From Patiria miniata (lineage: Eukaryota; Echinodermata; Asteroidea; Valvatida; Asterinidae): DNA of 64,000 bases. The position numbers were made by a program, and so were the translations under genes. Numbering within the stretch: position 1 is the first letter of the stretch; every line of letters starts with the position of its first letter. The notes beneath the pieces were generated by a model that was not told the origin of the DNA, ran no database searches, and worked only from the letters and a program-made list of their open reading frames with translations. The stretch is taken from positions 4,402,884 through 4,466,883 of the forward strand of contig NW_024037067.1 of NCBI RefSeq assembly GCF_015706575.1, in the 5' to 3' direction. Positions 32,001 through 41,662 of the stretch are shown here, piece after piece.

Positions 32001-32081
32001 ACTTGAATCAGTATTTTTTACTTTCATATGTTGCAGATATTGCAAGAACGGGCATTCCGGTTGCGAGACCACAGGTCATAG
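16823..32081 (+). CDS. KCTD5: KCTD2/5/17-type BTB domain protein, six exons
   Basis: Spliced gene of 231 codons (human KCTD5 is about 234). Coding exons: 16823-17050, 26588-26696, 27230-27321, 27671-27766, 31239-31364 and 32037-32081, all with GT/AG borders and consistent phases (0,1,0,0,0). The N-terminal BTB/T1 domain (about residues 32-135) starts at [20 protein letters not shown] and includes [20 protein letters not shown]. The C-terminal KCTD-specific domain has [25 protein letters not shown] and [16 protein letters not shown]. Members form pentamers and act as substrate adaptors for CUL3 ubiquitin ligase; KCTD5 is reported to target G-protein beta-gamma and so restrain AKT signalling. 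Vertebrates have three paralogues (KCTD2, 5, 17), so the symbol marks the co-orthologue group. Introns are filled with repeats. Confidence 0.95.
17311..17454 (+). repeat. 17-bp GATC-rich minisatellite
   Basis: About eight and a half tandem copies of ATGCAGATCCACCGATC lie in intron 1. The surrounding 17080-17310 is also rich in CGATCG and GATCGACC phrases, looking like decayed copies. Open frames through it are repeat artefacts. Confidence 0.9.
17676..17792. mobile_element. Hairpin TIR element
   Basis: Arms of about 40 bases: TGCTGCCTTTTTCAGGTGTC at 17676 is mirrored by GACACCTGAAAAAGGCAGCA ending at 17792. The inner parts GTGAAATTTC also pair. No coding capacity; intron 1. Confidence 0.8.
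18465..18687 (+). mobile_element. hAT-like repeat, copy in intron 1
   Basis: Starts GGAAAGAATGTTGCATCCTG and ends inverted (ACATTCTTTCC). It is homologous over about 220 bases, in the opposite orientation, to the element at 33854-34064, sharing AAGACATGAATCTGGGACT. No target duplication is clear here. Confidence 0.75.
18906..19096. mobile_element. Tc1/mariner-like (pogo-type) non-autonomous element
   Basis: Ends CAGTCGAATCTCGTTAGTAC and, inverted, CAGTCGAGTCTCGTTAATAC, each bordered by TA (18904-18905 and 19097-19098). It is 191 bases long with no open frame. Ends of this kind are typical of pogo/Tigger-derived elements. Confidence 0.85.
19928..20237. mobile_element. TIR element built of GGGTTGAA palindromes, next to LINE
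   Basis: Begins GGCTTTTCACACCTCCC and contains repeated AACCCGGGTTGAA palindromes. Near 20225-20237 it ends in GTGTGAAACGC, a possible inverted terminus. A related piece with TCAACCCTGCGTCAACC and the end GTGTGGAAGGCC lies directly after the LINE tail at 23292-23352. The LINE may thus sit inside, or at the edge of, this element. Confidence 0.6.
20211..22775 (+). mobile_element. 5'-truncated LINE with open EN-RT frame (CR1/Jockey-like)
   Basis: An uninterrupted frame of 854 codons encodes the C-terminal part of an apurinic-type endonuclease (VGLIYRPP near 24-31, GDFNVD near 60, SDHLAV near 133) and a complete reverse transcriptase ([50 protein letters not shown], and the catalytic FADD near residue 583). 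The first about 100 residues of the endonuclease and any ORF1 are missing, and the first in-frame codon here is TTG, so this is not a natural start. The lack of stops points to a recent insertion. It sits in intron 1 of the KCTD gene, same strand. Clade assignment within the Jockey/CR1 group is uncertain. Confidence 0.9.
22776..23291 (+). mobile_element. LINE 3' UTR and ATA-repeat tail
   Basis: The 3' region of the LINE runs from the stop codon to a simple tail (AATAAATAATAATAAT.., about 23263-23291). Non-LTR elements of this group commonly end in such short tandem repeats. After the tail, TIR-element sequence resumes. Confidence 0.75.
23292..24531. other. KCTD intron 1 stretch without gene
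   Basis: Begins with the TIR-element remnant (23292-23352), then TATG and TACATGTA simple repeats near 23400-23450 and 24005-24035. No coding signal is seen. Confidence 0.5.
24532..24804. mobile_element. piggyBac-like TTAA element, short copy
   Basis: Begins TTAACCCTAATCC and ends GGAGTTAGGGTTAA. TTAA is the obligatory piggyBac target duplication, and CCCTAA/TTAGGG ends fit that superfamily. The interior consists of GGAGGATT-type repeats. 273 bases, no open frame. Confidence 0.75.
24985..25322. mobile_element. piggyBac-like TTAA element
   Basis: Begins TTAACCCTAACCTTCCCAAA and ends GGGAGTTAGGGTTAA. It shares GGCCGGACCTTGTGTTGTTT and CTCTGCCTCAACATATTGAC with copies at 30549 and 56586. The same TTAA-bordered structure appears at 24532. 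Confidence 0.8.
26120..26500. other. GC-rich block with twin poly-G tracts
   Basis: Two G runs of 20 and 19 (26295-26314 and 26330-26348) flank CGGCAATTGTTTGCC. The block lies just before exon 2 of the KCTD gene. The apparent proline- or glycine-rich frames are consequences of the homopolymers. The G runs could form quadruplexes. Confidence 0.7.
26588..26696 (+). CDS. KCTD5: KCTD exon 2
   Basis: Residues 77-112 plus one base, giving [20 protein letters not shown] and [14 protein letters not shown], the heart of the BTB/T1 fold. Acceptor CTTGGCAG|GAT and donor GAAG|GTAAG. Confidence 0.95.
27230..27321 (+). CDS. KCTD5: KCTD exon 3
   Basis: Residues 113-143: [20 protein letters not shown] and [10 protein letters not shown], the end of the BTB domain. 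Acceptor GTTAACAG|GTG and donor CACAG|GTACAC. Confidence 0.94.
27671..27766 (+). CDS. KCTD5: KCTD exon 4
   Basis: Residues 144-175: [20 protein letters not shown] and [12 protein letters not shown]. Human KCTD5 has VPVKHVYR here, so only the first residues differ. Acceptor CTACACAG|GGT and donor GAGCAG|GTAAG. Confidence 0.95.
27951..28580 (+). repeat. Three tandem SINE-body units, 211-bp period
   Basis: Three head-to-tail units (about 27951-28155, 28156-28366 and 28367-28580) each carry TCGAACCCTGA, CTTGGGCAAGACACTTTAC, CTCCACACAGGAGTGTAAAT and GCTGACC..AGCTGCTGCAG. The last unit ends like the 3' part of the monomer at 44766-45030. The units lack a good tRNA head, which suggests tandem amplification after insertion in KCTD intron 4. 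Confidence 0.85.
28581..29476. other. KCTD intron 4 stretch without gene
   Basis: No coding or RNA signal. TACATGTA simple repeats are scattered near 28815-28875 and 29415-29475. Confidence 0.45.
29477..29953. mobile_element. Tc1/mariner-like non-autonomous element
   Basis: Ends CAGGGTGTCGAAAAAAAC and, inverted, CAGGGTGTCTCCAAAAA. The left border is TA and the right border is TG. It is about 477 bases with no transposase frame, in intron 4 of the KCTD gene. Confidence 0.7.
30549..30966. mobile_element. piggyBac-like TTAA element, decayed left end
   Basis: The left border has become TTGAATCCTAACC and the right end is GGAGTTAGGGTTAA. The interior matches copies at 24985 and 56586 (ACCTTGTGTTGTTTATGCT, GGATGTCACTGGCTCTGCCT), with a TACATG simple repeat inserted near 30590. 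Confidence 0.75.
31239..31364 (+). CDS. KCTD5: KCTD exon 5
   Basis: Residues 176-217: [34 protein letters not shown] and AEPTDKAK, the conserved C-terminal domain. Acceptor GTTTTTTAG|CTG and donor GCAAAG|GTTGGT, phase 0. Confidence 0.94.
32037..32081 (+). CDS. KCTD5: KCTD exon 6 with stop
   Basis: Residues 218-231, [14 protein letters not shown], then TAG. Human KCTD5 ends ILQERGSRM, so the family core ILQER is kept and the last residues differ. Acceptor GTTGCAG|ATA. Confidence 0.88.
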   Translation: MLQERAFRLRDHRS

Positions 32082-33845
32082 GACAAGGTTCAGGGGTCAA
32101 GAGGTCAGCTTCTTTAATCAAGTTTAGTTTTGCTCCGTTGTTTATTGGTCTTCAACCTAACACAGTTTGCCTTGTGCGTTGTTTTTTTTCTTTAGGTGGG
32201 CTGTAACTTTTCCTTTGCCATTCTCTTCATTCTTTTTAAAAAAGCATTATTTATATGTTACAGTGTATGTTTATTAAGTCTTTTCTGTAATAGCTATGGT
32301 GTTGTGTCACAGTTTGTGACGGTCTGTGTCAGTTTGTCACAGTGTTTCACAGATTGTCACAGTTTTGATGCTGCTACTATCGTGACTATTCATGTGATCC
32401 CTGGGCACACAACGTGTATGGGCAGTGTGGCTTCTGACTATTATCCCGAGAACAGAGATGTTGACAAATTTGGAAATGCCAAAATAAGGCCCAATACGGC
32501 TTTGTCCGTAATTGAATTCTAGAGCTACATGTACATGTACATGTACATGTAAAGCTATGTCTTTTTTTATCATGTGCCCAGGAGTTTTAATTATCAAAGT
32601 GAGAGACAATGGGCTCTGTGTGCCAACGAAAGAGGGCGCCCTTTTACCTAGCAATGACTTCCCATGGGCGGGACATTTAGCAGGTCGACGCGCACCGTTC
32701 CTTGTGTGTGACGCACGTACCGGTACACCAGGGGATTTGTGCTATGAACACACAGTGGTACGGCCGCGCGTCGCGGCATAATTGCAGTCAGGCAAGATGG
32801 CGTCGGTCGGTCACCCCCAACTGTACTTTCTTTGCCTGTGAGGGGGTACTTGTGAACGGAGTAGGATAGCCCTAGATGAGAGATTCAGACCTAGCAACTC
32901 TGTGTTCGTAGACCTCCACCACAGGTAATAAGGATGTCCCATTTTCGAATTCATCTTCAGTTAAATTTTCTTTGTTCAACTTTGAATGTATTATAAACTT
33001 ATTTTTGTCATGTTGTATTGTACATTTAAGTGAATGGGATACTGCCTTACACACCAGAAAAATTGAATGCATTTTTTTGTGATGAGATAGGAATTGAAAG
33101 AAGTAAATTGCATTACAGATTAATTTTGGTTTTAGTTATTGTGATAAACAAACTTGAATATCTCAAGTTTGAGATTTTTTTTGGGGGGGGGGGGGGGGGA
33201 AGTAGTGGAATTGATGCACACACTTTAGGTACATGTATGTATGGGGAATTTATGCACAGTTCGATAGATTTTTCCGGTGTTTTTCCAAACCGAAATCATT
33301 AAAATCTTTCAAATCTGAATACATGTGAATTGTACACCCTGTACTTTATATGCATACAATACGCACAACGTTCTTGTGGGGCCCCACGTGAGTCCAATGA
33401 TTTCAGGGACAAACCATTTCTGTGGGGACATTTTGAAAGTCCCTGCAAACCGAAAGTACATGTACATGTACATCTCTGTATTTCGTGTGCATTTTTACGC
33501 CTCTACCAAACACGTTTGTCGATGTTAGAAGTGATTGTGTTATTTTGTATACTCTGTGATTCTACATGTACGTAGTTATTTTTCATTCTGACCTGCGTAT
33601 GATATAGATGGAATGCATGTGGTCATAGAGGCTTCAATACAGTAACTGATGTGGTTTTAATTACTATGCAGACAAATTTTGTGCCATACTTTGTAGCGTA
33701 GACTTTTTTTGGTGAGGCAGTGTTTTTTGTGTGTATGGTGCACAAGTGGTATGCACTAAGGGCAATTTTCACCGGCAAGTTGTAGGCATTTGCAAGTGAC
33801 AGGAACCGTTCATAAAAATGAATAAAAATTTTCCAACAGTTTATG
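32082..33845. other. KCTD 3' UTR and flank
   Basis: No coding signal. It contains a degenerate TGTCACAG minisatellite (about 32305-32364), a TACATG repeat near 32527-32552, a poly-G run near 33184-33199, and AATAAA at 33821-33826 as one possible polyadenylation signal for the KCTD transcript. Confidence 0.45.
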
Positions 33846-33853
33846 GAAGTTCC

Positions 33854-34064
33854 GGAAAGAATGTAGTATCCAGACGCCACTTTCTTGGTTGTGTAAAAAG
33901 TGTATGGAGAGTCGAGCGCATTTTCGGTGTATTTTCCAACATTTAACATTTGAAATGTTTCTGAGTCCCAGATTCATGTCTTTGTGACATTTTTGCAATG
34001 ACTGACCTTCATGGACATAATAATATGATGGAGAAAAGTAGCGTCAGAATGCAGCATTCTTTAC
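33854..34064 (-). mobile_element. hAT-like element with 8-bp target duplication
   Basis: Flanked by GAAGTTCC at 33846-33853 and 34065-34072. The termini are GGAAAGAATGT and, inverted, GTAAAGAATGCTGC. It is the reverse-oriented homologue of 18465-18687. No open frame. Confidence 0.8.
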
Positions 34065-34840
34065 GAAGTTCCTAAGAACATTGCTGGAAATTAAAAATTT
34101 TCTGTCATCTTTACCTTGGAGGACTCCAGCAAGTTGCTTATAACGTTGCCTGGGGTGACACGGGCCTAATATTTTTTTTTCGTGGGTGTGCAAATAACGT
34201 TTAATTGTTTAAATTTAACTTCATTCAGTAAGTGGATTTGAAATTGCAAGCACTTTCTCACCGAAGTAAGATAGTTGTGTTTTGGTTGGTGCAATTTTGT
34301 TTGTTTGCTTTTTCATCTTCATTTCGGGTGATAGTGATGAAAGAGCAAGTATGAGAGCAGTGTACATAACTTAGAATTTTTTTAGTAGAAACAAAAACTA
34401 ATCTTTGGAAATTCTGTTAAAAAAAGGTAAAATAGTTTGCACTGGTAGTCAGTGATGTACATGTAGTTGAGACTGGTTTGAAAACTTGTTTAACAGCAGG
34501 TTTTTTAATTCCGTTTTTTGATTTTCGAGGACTTCAAGAATACTTTCTGCTGTTACTACCTCGGTCTTGTTCCTAGACTCGACTACAACATTGCTCCATT
34601 CATTTCCCATTGGCATGTGTACAGTTATGACTAAAAGTACATGTAAGTACCCGTAGCGCACCACTCCAGAAATGTTCGACCTGGGGTAATTTCTGTCATC
34701 CTCGCTTATTTTTCGGGGAACCTACAGGACTTTTAATTATAACTGTACTTGGACGTGTACGGTAGCATGAACAAAATAGTAAGGATGTAATTTAGTCAGG
34801 GTACTGAGTATTGAATACTTTCGGCTGTTGTTGTAGGGGT
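34065..34840. other. Gene-free stretch
   Basis: No gene, RNA or clear repeat recognised apart from a few TACATGTA motifs. Confidence 0.4.
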
Positions 34841-34980
34841 CTGCCCGATGTTCCCCAAAACCTATGTTCCCCAAAACCCTTAGGGTTAAGGTTAGGGTTA
34901 GATGGTTAGGGTTATAGTTATGGTTGGGGAACATAGGTATTGGGGAACATAGGTATTGGGGAACATAGGTATGCCCCCGT
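34841..34980. repeat. Inverted repeat with interstitial telomere-like core
   Basis: ATGTTCCCCAAAACCT units on the left (34852 onward) are mirrored by TTGGGGAACATAGGTA units on the right (to about 34972). Between them 34880-34914 reads as degenerate TTAGGG repeats (TTAGGGTTAAGGTTAGGG). Confidence 0.75.
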
Positions 34981-37426
34981 TTGTAGTAGTGCAGCATTAG
35001 GTTACTGGGGTTTTCAAGTTGGGTAACATATTTTTTTTCAGAAGAAGAATAAGATGTGAGAATCTTTTAATTTTATGGTTTCTTGTGCTTTCTCTATCAG
35101 GTTGTGAATAAAATTAAGCTAAAACTTTGGAATAACTATTTCAAAATAAACAATTAAGATCTAAATTTAAGCTTTTGTGCTTGCTCTAACCTGTAGATGT
35201 GGATTGGGTTATATACATGTAGTTAATTTTTATGAGCCAACTTTTTTGAAAATCCTACGATGATTTTGTTTAGTAGACAGTTACTTGGACCTACATTTGT
35301 ACTCATTACAAATGTTAATGAGCACTGTAAGGGGCCATGTGTACATATTTTGTTTTGTTTTACATCAGAACACGGCAGTGCCAAAGCAATACAAATTTCT
35401 GGCAATCTCAGTGCAAATTTGGCTCAGTGAAAGGAAATTTCCCAAACTGAAAGTTAAATTTAAAAAAAGGGTTTGAAAGTAAAAATAAATTGAATGACCA
35501 CTAAGTTCTCTTTTGAACGTGATGCTAATGTTAATGTTCTGTTTTGAGGGCACTGTGCACTGATATAAATGTAACTTTTGGCATAATGTTTATCTTAAAC
35601 ACAACTGTTTGGTTTATTCTTTATTTGTGTCTGCTTTTTCAAGATTTTTCACTCAAAAAGTCGATGTGCCTAAATTTAAAGGAGTCATGACAATTATATG
35701 TGTACATGTAGTACAGAGATAGAGGAATTTTTCTTTTCTTTCAAAATCGTCAGTTCATGTAAAATCTTCTAGAAATGTTTCTCGGATTTTGTAATATGTT
35801 CCCTACGACCTAAATATACAAGGCAAAGGTCACCACACAAAGGCAGATTTTGCCTTCTGTTTTTGAAAACACTTCCTGTAGTTGCATAATGTAAATAGAC
35901 CAAAAAAACCCACATTGTATCGTTAAGTTTTGAATACACTCATGCAACTATTCCATAAGTTATATTTATCATTTAACAAGACAAGTGTACATAGAGGTAA
36001 TTAGATAGGATTTTTATATTTGATGGTGTACCATGGACATTTATTGGGTGTTGTTATTGTTGTTACTTTCACTGTGTTTACTCAACACACATATGTGGAG
36101 AAATGTCGACCACGACTGAAAGACATAACTTAGGTGGTATATACTTGAGCACCAGTTGCATGTGTTTTTAAATTTGAGATACACATGCAATTCTGTCCTA
36201 AAGCAGCACTGCATGCTTGTGTAAGATCAAGTTCATACGAGTGTGGTAACCACTTAAAGAATGCCTTCTAGTAATAGTCGCCAACTTTTTTTCAAAGCAA
36301 ATTCCCTTTTTCCCCATCACATCACCTTTTTGAATTTGTAACGTAAATACTGGTAGGACACTTGGAGCTGACTTTACTGGACATTTGGACATTGCTCAGA
36401 TAGACAAAAGCCATATTGGCCAACAGATCCCGAGTCTGGGGGCCAGACTAATCTGCGACCATAACTACTGTTATTTGAATTGACCAATCAGCATTGAGGA
36501 CAGTTTGCTCATGTACAGAGTACATGTACATCCACTTTTTTGAAGTTTTATTTTGAAAGGCTGCATTATGGTGTAACTTGTACATTGTTTCTTTCTCTCT
36601 GTAGTTGTACAGTTTAGACAAATACATTGTATCAACTTCTGTTTTGGAGGTTTTATTGTCATGCATAATGTAGGCCTTTACAAATGCACAGACTTCTCAG
36701 TCATTTTGAAGCTAGAGAGAATTTTGGAAGATTTGCAGGCCTCTAGGCCTATATCATTTTAATATCTTGATCGTTATACAGAAGGAACAAGTCTTCTGTT
36801 CTGTTCTGAATTTTGGGGGCATGTCCTCTGAAACCAAAATGAAGTACATGACAAAAAATATCTTTTTGAAAATATTCAATTCATTTCTTTACTGTGTCTG
36901 TAGGATGTGATAATGTCGATTACCAGTTTGTTGGAGAAAGGGAAAAGCAGTTTTAGTTCTTTTTGAAGGGTTTATGAGGAGCTCGAGAATTGGTGAAAAT
37001 ATTGGAGAAATTAGAACTTGGAGAGAAAAAAAGAACTCATCCCTTGCAATATGTTCCCCAACTATGCTACACCTTGGTAACTCTCTCTAGTTTCCCTGGA
37101 TAAAGGTAGAGGAAACGGTTGGAATTGTGCCACTTTGTAAAAAAACAACAACAACTTTTCGTTCATTTATAGGTTTGAGATGTTAAAAGTTGAGTTCATT
37201 TTAATTTAATGTCTTTATTTTGTAATGCAAATTCATGTGCCATTTCATTATTTTATACCAATTATGTAATCAGCATTGGAAGTTTGATATGAAAAAAAAA
37301 TTGAAGTTAAGTATTAAAATATCAAATGGTTTCAAACAAGTTTTCCAATTGTGTGTCTCACTTGTGCAGGCCGTCATAAATAAGGCAAAGTTTAAAAAAA
37401 AAAAAAAAAAAAAATCCCCCCAAACA
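34981..37426. other. Gene-free intergenic stretch
   Basis: AT-rich. AATAAA at 35107 and 35144 are possible distal polyadenylation signals of the KCTD gene. A short AGTCTGGGGGCCAGACT palindrome is at about 36431-36448 and a poly-A run near 37394-37413. No gene is seen. Confidence 0.45.
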
Positions 37427-37515
37427 ACGTTTACCGTCCCCGCCCGCTTCTTTTTGGAGGCTGCCTGGAATTTTTTTAATTATTTTTTACTATAAAAAAT
37501 GCAGTAAAAAACACC
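37427..37515. mobile_element. Fragment of the CATGTTTCTCGTCC-type element
   Basis: TTTTTGGAGGCTGCCTGGAA and TGCAGTAAAAAACACCGAAC match the left half of the element at 8850-9235. Only one end is present. Confidence 0.65.
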
Positions 37516-37737
37516 GAACAGTTATTAACAACATCATTTGACACAACCAGTTTGAAAATTGGCGTAAACCGTGGAAGAATACCTTTTATATGATTAAAGG
37601 AATGAAGTGCTTAGAATTACGAGAAATTCATTTCGATTCTGAATCTATTTTAATTGAAAAGAAAATGAAGCACTGTTTTGGAGACAGTAACTCCAGAAGA
37701 ACAATTTGTACTGAAATAAAACTTCGTTTGATAATAC

Positions 37738-38092
37738 GTCGTGATGTAATGACAAAAGAAAGTGGAAATCGACTGGAAGTGGAACCGTGGAAGAAAAAAA
37801 CACACACAACGGCAATAACCAACTGCCAACAGTGCATGTGCCAGGACATTGCGTACATTTTGCTACCTTCAATGCTTTTTTTTTAAGAGGGCGCCCTGCA
37901 CAACCACTGGTCAGCACTGTAAAGACTTCTGTCGTGATGTCATGACAGAAAAAGTGGAAATCGACTGGAACCGTGGAAGAAAAAATACTCACAACGACAA
38001 TAATCAACGGCCAACTGCGCGCTCCGTACATTTTGCTACCCTCTATGATTTTTGTCCTGAAGAGGGCGCCCTACACAACCACTGGTCAGCAC
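37738..38092. repeat. Two-copy tandem repeat (about 180 bp)
   Basis: CGTGATGT.ATGACA, AGTGGAAATCGACTGGAA, CGTGGAAGAAAAA and GAGGGCGCCCT.CACAACCAC recur in the same order at 37738-37918 and 37932-38092. The open frames in it are mirrored in both copies and resemble no protein. Confidence 0.8.
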
Positions 38093-38117
38093 CGGACTAT
38101 GAGCTATAATTGTGTGT

Positions 38118-38620
38118 TGACATGACGAGAAAATACGGAGTGCATGTCCCGCATATTTCCTTACCATTGCAAAATATTAGAGGAAATTTCATTGCAATAC
38201 AATGTGTTTATCTTGAGTTCCCATTTTCACAGTAACTATAGTTTACATCTCGAATGGCCAGACGTCGGATCGGAGCGCGGTACGGTGAGCAGTGTTTCAC
38301 TGTTTGTGTAGCGCGCCCTCATGTAAGAAATTGTTGCATGACGATAAAATACAGAGTTCATGGTACTGCAAATTCCTTAAATTATATTACATTCATTCTT
38401 CGGTAGTTTTTGTCAATTTTCGAGACTTTCGTGTCAAACACCATGGCAAATATTACAGGAAGTTTCATTGCGACACAATGTGTTTATCTTAATTGAGTTC
38501 CCGTTTCCACAATAAATGTGTTTACATCTCGAGAAGCCAGACGTGGGAGCGCGGTGAGCAGTGTTTGTGTAGCGCTCCCGCTTTTTGAAAAAAAAAAAAC
38601 ATTCATGACGAGAAAATACG
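38118..38620. repeat. Diverged duplicated block
   Basis: ACAATGTGTTTATCTT, GTTTACATCTCGA, GCCAGACGT and GCGGT.GAGCAGTGTTT occur in the same order at about 38118-38340 and 38440-38620. GACGAGAAAATACGGAGTG occurs near 38131 and again at 38608. No gene is seen. Confidence 0.7.
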
Positions 38621-40086
38621 GAGTGTCCTTTACACAAACACTCGGTGCTCACTGAGCCGGCGCTAACGGCCGCGCGGAGATGTTCTGTCAATTCACGATG
38701 TAAACACAGTTTTTAAGCACAAAAACTCAGGTGGAGGCAACAGATAGGTACACAATGTTTGCAATATTTCTTACCGGTTTAGTTTCTCGGTTTTTCATCA
38801 AAGAAGTTTCCTCCTTGCCTAGCTAGCTGCATCCTCATCATCTTTCAAAATCTTTAACTGCGGCGACTCTAGCTCTTGGCATGGCCATGGTCTACACTGG
38901 TTCCCGGTCTCTCCAATGTTCTTCACACTTGGGAGCGGGAACCAGTCTAGCCGGCCAATTGCCTTCGACCAAAGTTCCGAGGTCCCAAAATTGGCGGGAG
39001 TTTTCGTTTGGGCACAAAGTATCAACTTTATTTAGGCCTACAAATTGTTTTTCTCTTATATTTTTGAAATGCTCTCGAGTTTTTTTAACTTGTATTTCCT
39101 TAAATTGTTTCATTCCTTATAAATTCAGCAGAATGTTACAATTTCCCGAATTATACAAATATAAAGGAAATTGCCTTAACAGTTAATATCTGAACTCACC
39201 AGCTGTTGACAGACGATCGAACCCGTAGGCGGTTGAGGTGAAGACTGCCCTCTCTTGTCAGATTACGCCCACGAAAAAAATCATCCAATGAGCGCCCGAG
39301 CTGAGTGCAAAGAGTTCAGTGGTATGGTGGCTTTGGAAAGGACATCGCATATGACGTCCGTAATAACAACAAAAATATCACGCAATTTGGTCGGTCGCTG
39401 CAGACATCATACAAAATGGGAGCAGTTATATTTTCCAAAACACTATTCCCAAACAACTTTAAATGCACATTTTAAAACCTTAAAGCTAATATTTCCATCA
39501 TTTGCTAAATAACAGAAACATAATTTTCAGAAAGGATGGATTTAGGGGTTAGTACATGTATGTTACACTGGCCTGTTTACAGTTTTGTTCAGAGATACTG
39601 GAAAAGCCAATGAAAAAATGCAGTTCTTGTATAGCCTGGTTCCCCAACCCTATTTCAGACAAAACAGAGCAATTTGTAGACATCGAGGAATTGTCAGGTC
39701 AGGGGACCAGACTTGAACGGACTTGCACCCATTCACGGACGTGTAACTGACTGCATACAAAATGTGGACTAACTAAAATTGTGGCAGGTCTTTTTCAATT
39801 CATTTTTTTTTCTTCCAACGATGGTCAGCCGACCATCGTTGCAGATTGATACAAAACTTTCGCTTTTCTTGAAAGTGCCAGCACACCAGGTTCCAAGATT
39901 TCACAGGATGCTTGAGACTATGTATCATTCACTTACAGTCAAGTTAAATGTAGATATTTTAATTTAATTACAACTTTGGTAGTTTTTTTTTTAATGTTCG
40001 CAAATGTGTATAAAAACGAGTTTTTGCTCTGCTGTCCAATATTAGGTATAGTACAAACAGAAAAGAATGGAGATACGCAAAGGAAT
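38621..40086. other. Intergenic stretch with AGTCTGGTTCCC palindromes
   Basis: At 38888-38954 CTACACTGGTTCCCG is mirrored by CGGGAACCAGTCTAG. At 39632-39714 AGCCTGGTTCCCCAACC is mirrored by GGTCAGGGGACCAGACTT. These look like small TIR elements of one family. No gene is seen. Confidence 0.55.
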
Positions 40087-40170
40087 TAGTCCTATAAATG
40101 TGACCGAAATACTGGTCTACCTCCGTATATACTGAGGTAGTCCAGTATTTCAGTCACATTTATGGGACTA
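40087..40170. mobile_element. 84-bp hairpin element
   Basis: Arms of 37 bases (40087-40123 and 40134-40170) are reverse complements with three mismatches around the 10-base loop CGTATATACT. The ends are TAGTCC..GGGACTA. No coding capacity. Confidence 0.85.
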
Positions 40171-41235
40171 AAAAGGAAAAGAAAAGAAAAAAAAAACAAC
40201 GCCACATTTGTTTAGGATCCACACATTTTGTGGTCACTTGTAAAAAGTTTTATTGTTTCTATTACACTGAGTTTCACCACAAAGGAAGACTCCTAAACCT
40301 ATACATTAGACAATAGACGGTACCATCCCCAAATTCCTCATAAACATACCCTACGCACATTCCAATAACAATTATATATTTATAATATTTATAGATAATC
40401 ATATAAATCACATGAAAACAATACTTCATATAATTCTTTGTACAACTTACTTGAGTGCCTAATATTCTGTCCAGGTATAATTCCATATTTACAGAACTGG
40501 AAAAAAAATTAGAACTGAAGATCGGAAAAGAGAAAAAAAAAGGATCGCTATTTGATGCTATGCTGTGGTTTGAAACTGTAACCCCCCCCCCCAGAATAGT
40601 AAAATGCGTTGTGAATATTAAATGAGATGTAAATTAGCTGACAAATGCCATACAAGTACTGCCACTGGATTTATGTACAAGATATAAATGACGACTGGTA
40701 AACAATGCTAATATTTATAAATCTTCTTTTGCTAAACAGGTGTTTTTTCCAATTTGAATGTCGATGCATATTTATCATCCAATGCAACTTTTGTCACAAC
40801 GCTAATGATTATACTACAGCATAGATCCTAAACAACAATTTTGGGTCACGACTCTTTATGGAGTTCTGCTTGTACGACTGCTTGTACAATCAATATGCTG
40901 TACATCAAAAATAACTTCCAGTGCATAAGTATTTAAATTACAACACCCTCACAATTCCAACCAACATTAAATACAACGTTGCAATTCTGGTTTTTATCTA
41001 CAACACACCGATGAAGTTTAAATATTTAAAACTCGCCAGCATGATTCTTTCTCCTGCTTTTTATTCTTTAAAAAGTGTCCCCAAGCAAGAAGTTCAATCC
41101 ACACTTCCGCAGAATTCTTTGATCTAACAGTACGCCCCTCCTTCCCATAATTCCTCAGGCTTCCGGCACATCCCTTTGGGAGCCTATTTCACAGCACTGC
41201 TTTAACTTATTAGTCCCTGTACCGCCCCAAATCGC

Positions 41236-41335
41236 CGTGCCTGTTACTCCATGTAGTGCCACCAACTGCCCTGCCTGTTACTCCCTGTACTGCCCCAAAC
41301 TGCCCTGCCTGTTACTCCCAGTGCCCAAAACCGCC
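41236..41335. repeat. About 39-bp minisatellite
   Basis: Roughly three copies of GCCTGTTACTCCCTGTACTG followed by CCCCAAACTGCCCT. Related phrases occur near 48840-48900 before the decamer array, so this may be part of a dispersed repeat. Confidence 0.7.
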
Positions 41336-41398
41336 CGAGCATTCTATGGTTTTTACAGATTCTTCTGTGTATAAATATGACTTAATACAATACAGATC

Positions 41399-41662
41399 AG
41401 AGCCCAATTTCATGGCGCTGTGTAACAGTAAGCAGAACATTTACTAAAATGCTTACTAAAATGTCTAGCGGAAAATTGTGCTAACCTGAAGCAGTATTTT
41501 GCTGCGCACATTGAGATTTCTTATTACATCACTGATTTAAGCAACATTTTCCTCTGGGCCCAGTCTGGGGTTAAGCGTGCTTATATGCCATGCTAACTGA
41601 AATTGACGAAGGCTCTGTTAGCGGAAAATATCGCGCTTAGCAGCGCAATGAAATTGGGCTCG
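41399..41662. mobile_element. TIR element with GAGCCCAATTTCAT ends
   Basis: GAGCCCAATTTCATGGCGCTG (split as GAGCCCAATTTCATGG and CGCTG) at 41400 is mirrored by CAGCGCAATGAAATTGGGCTC ending near 41661. No open frame; superfamily not assigned. Confidence 0.7.

Noticed and set aside
37590..38109. Possible small gene of 86-128 codons
   Set aside because: The frames lie across a tandem duplication, differ between copies and show no domain.
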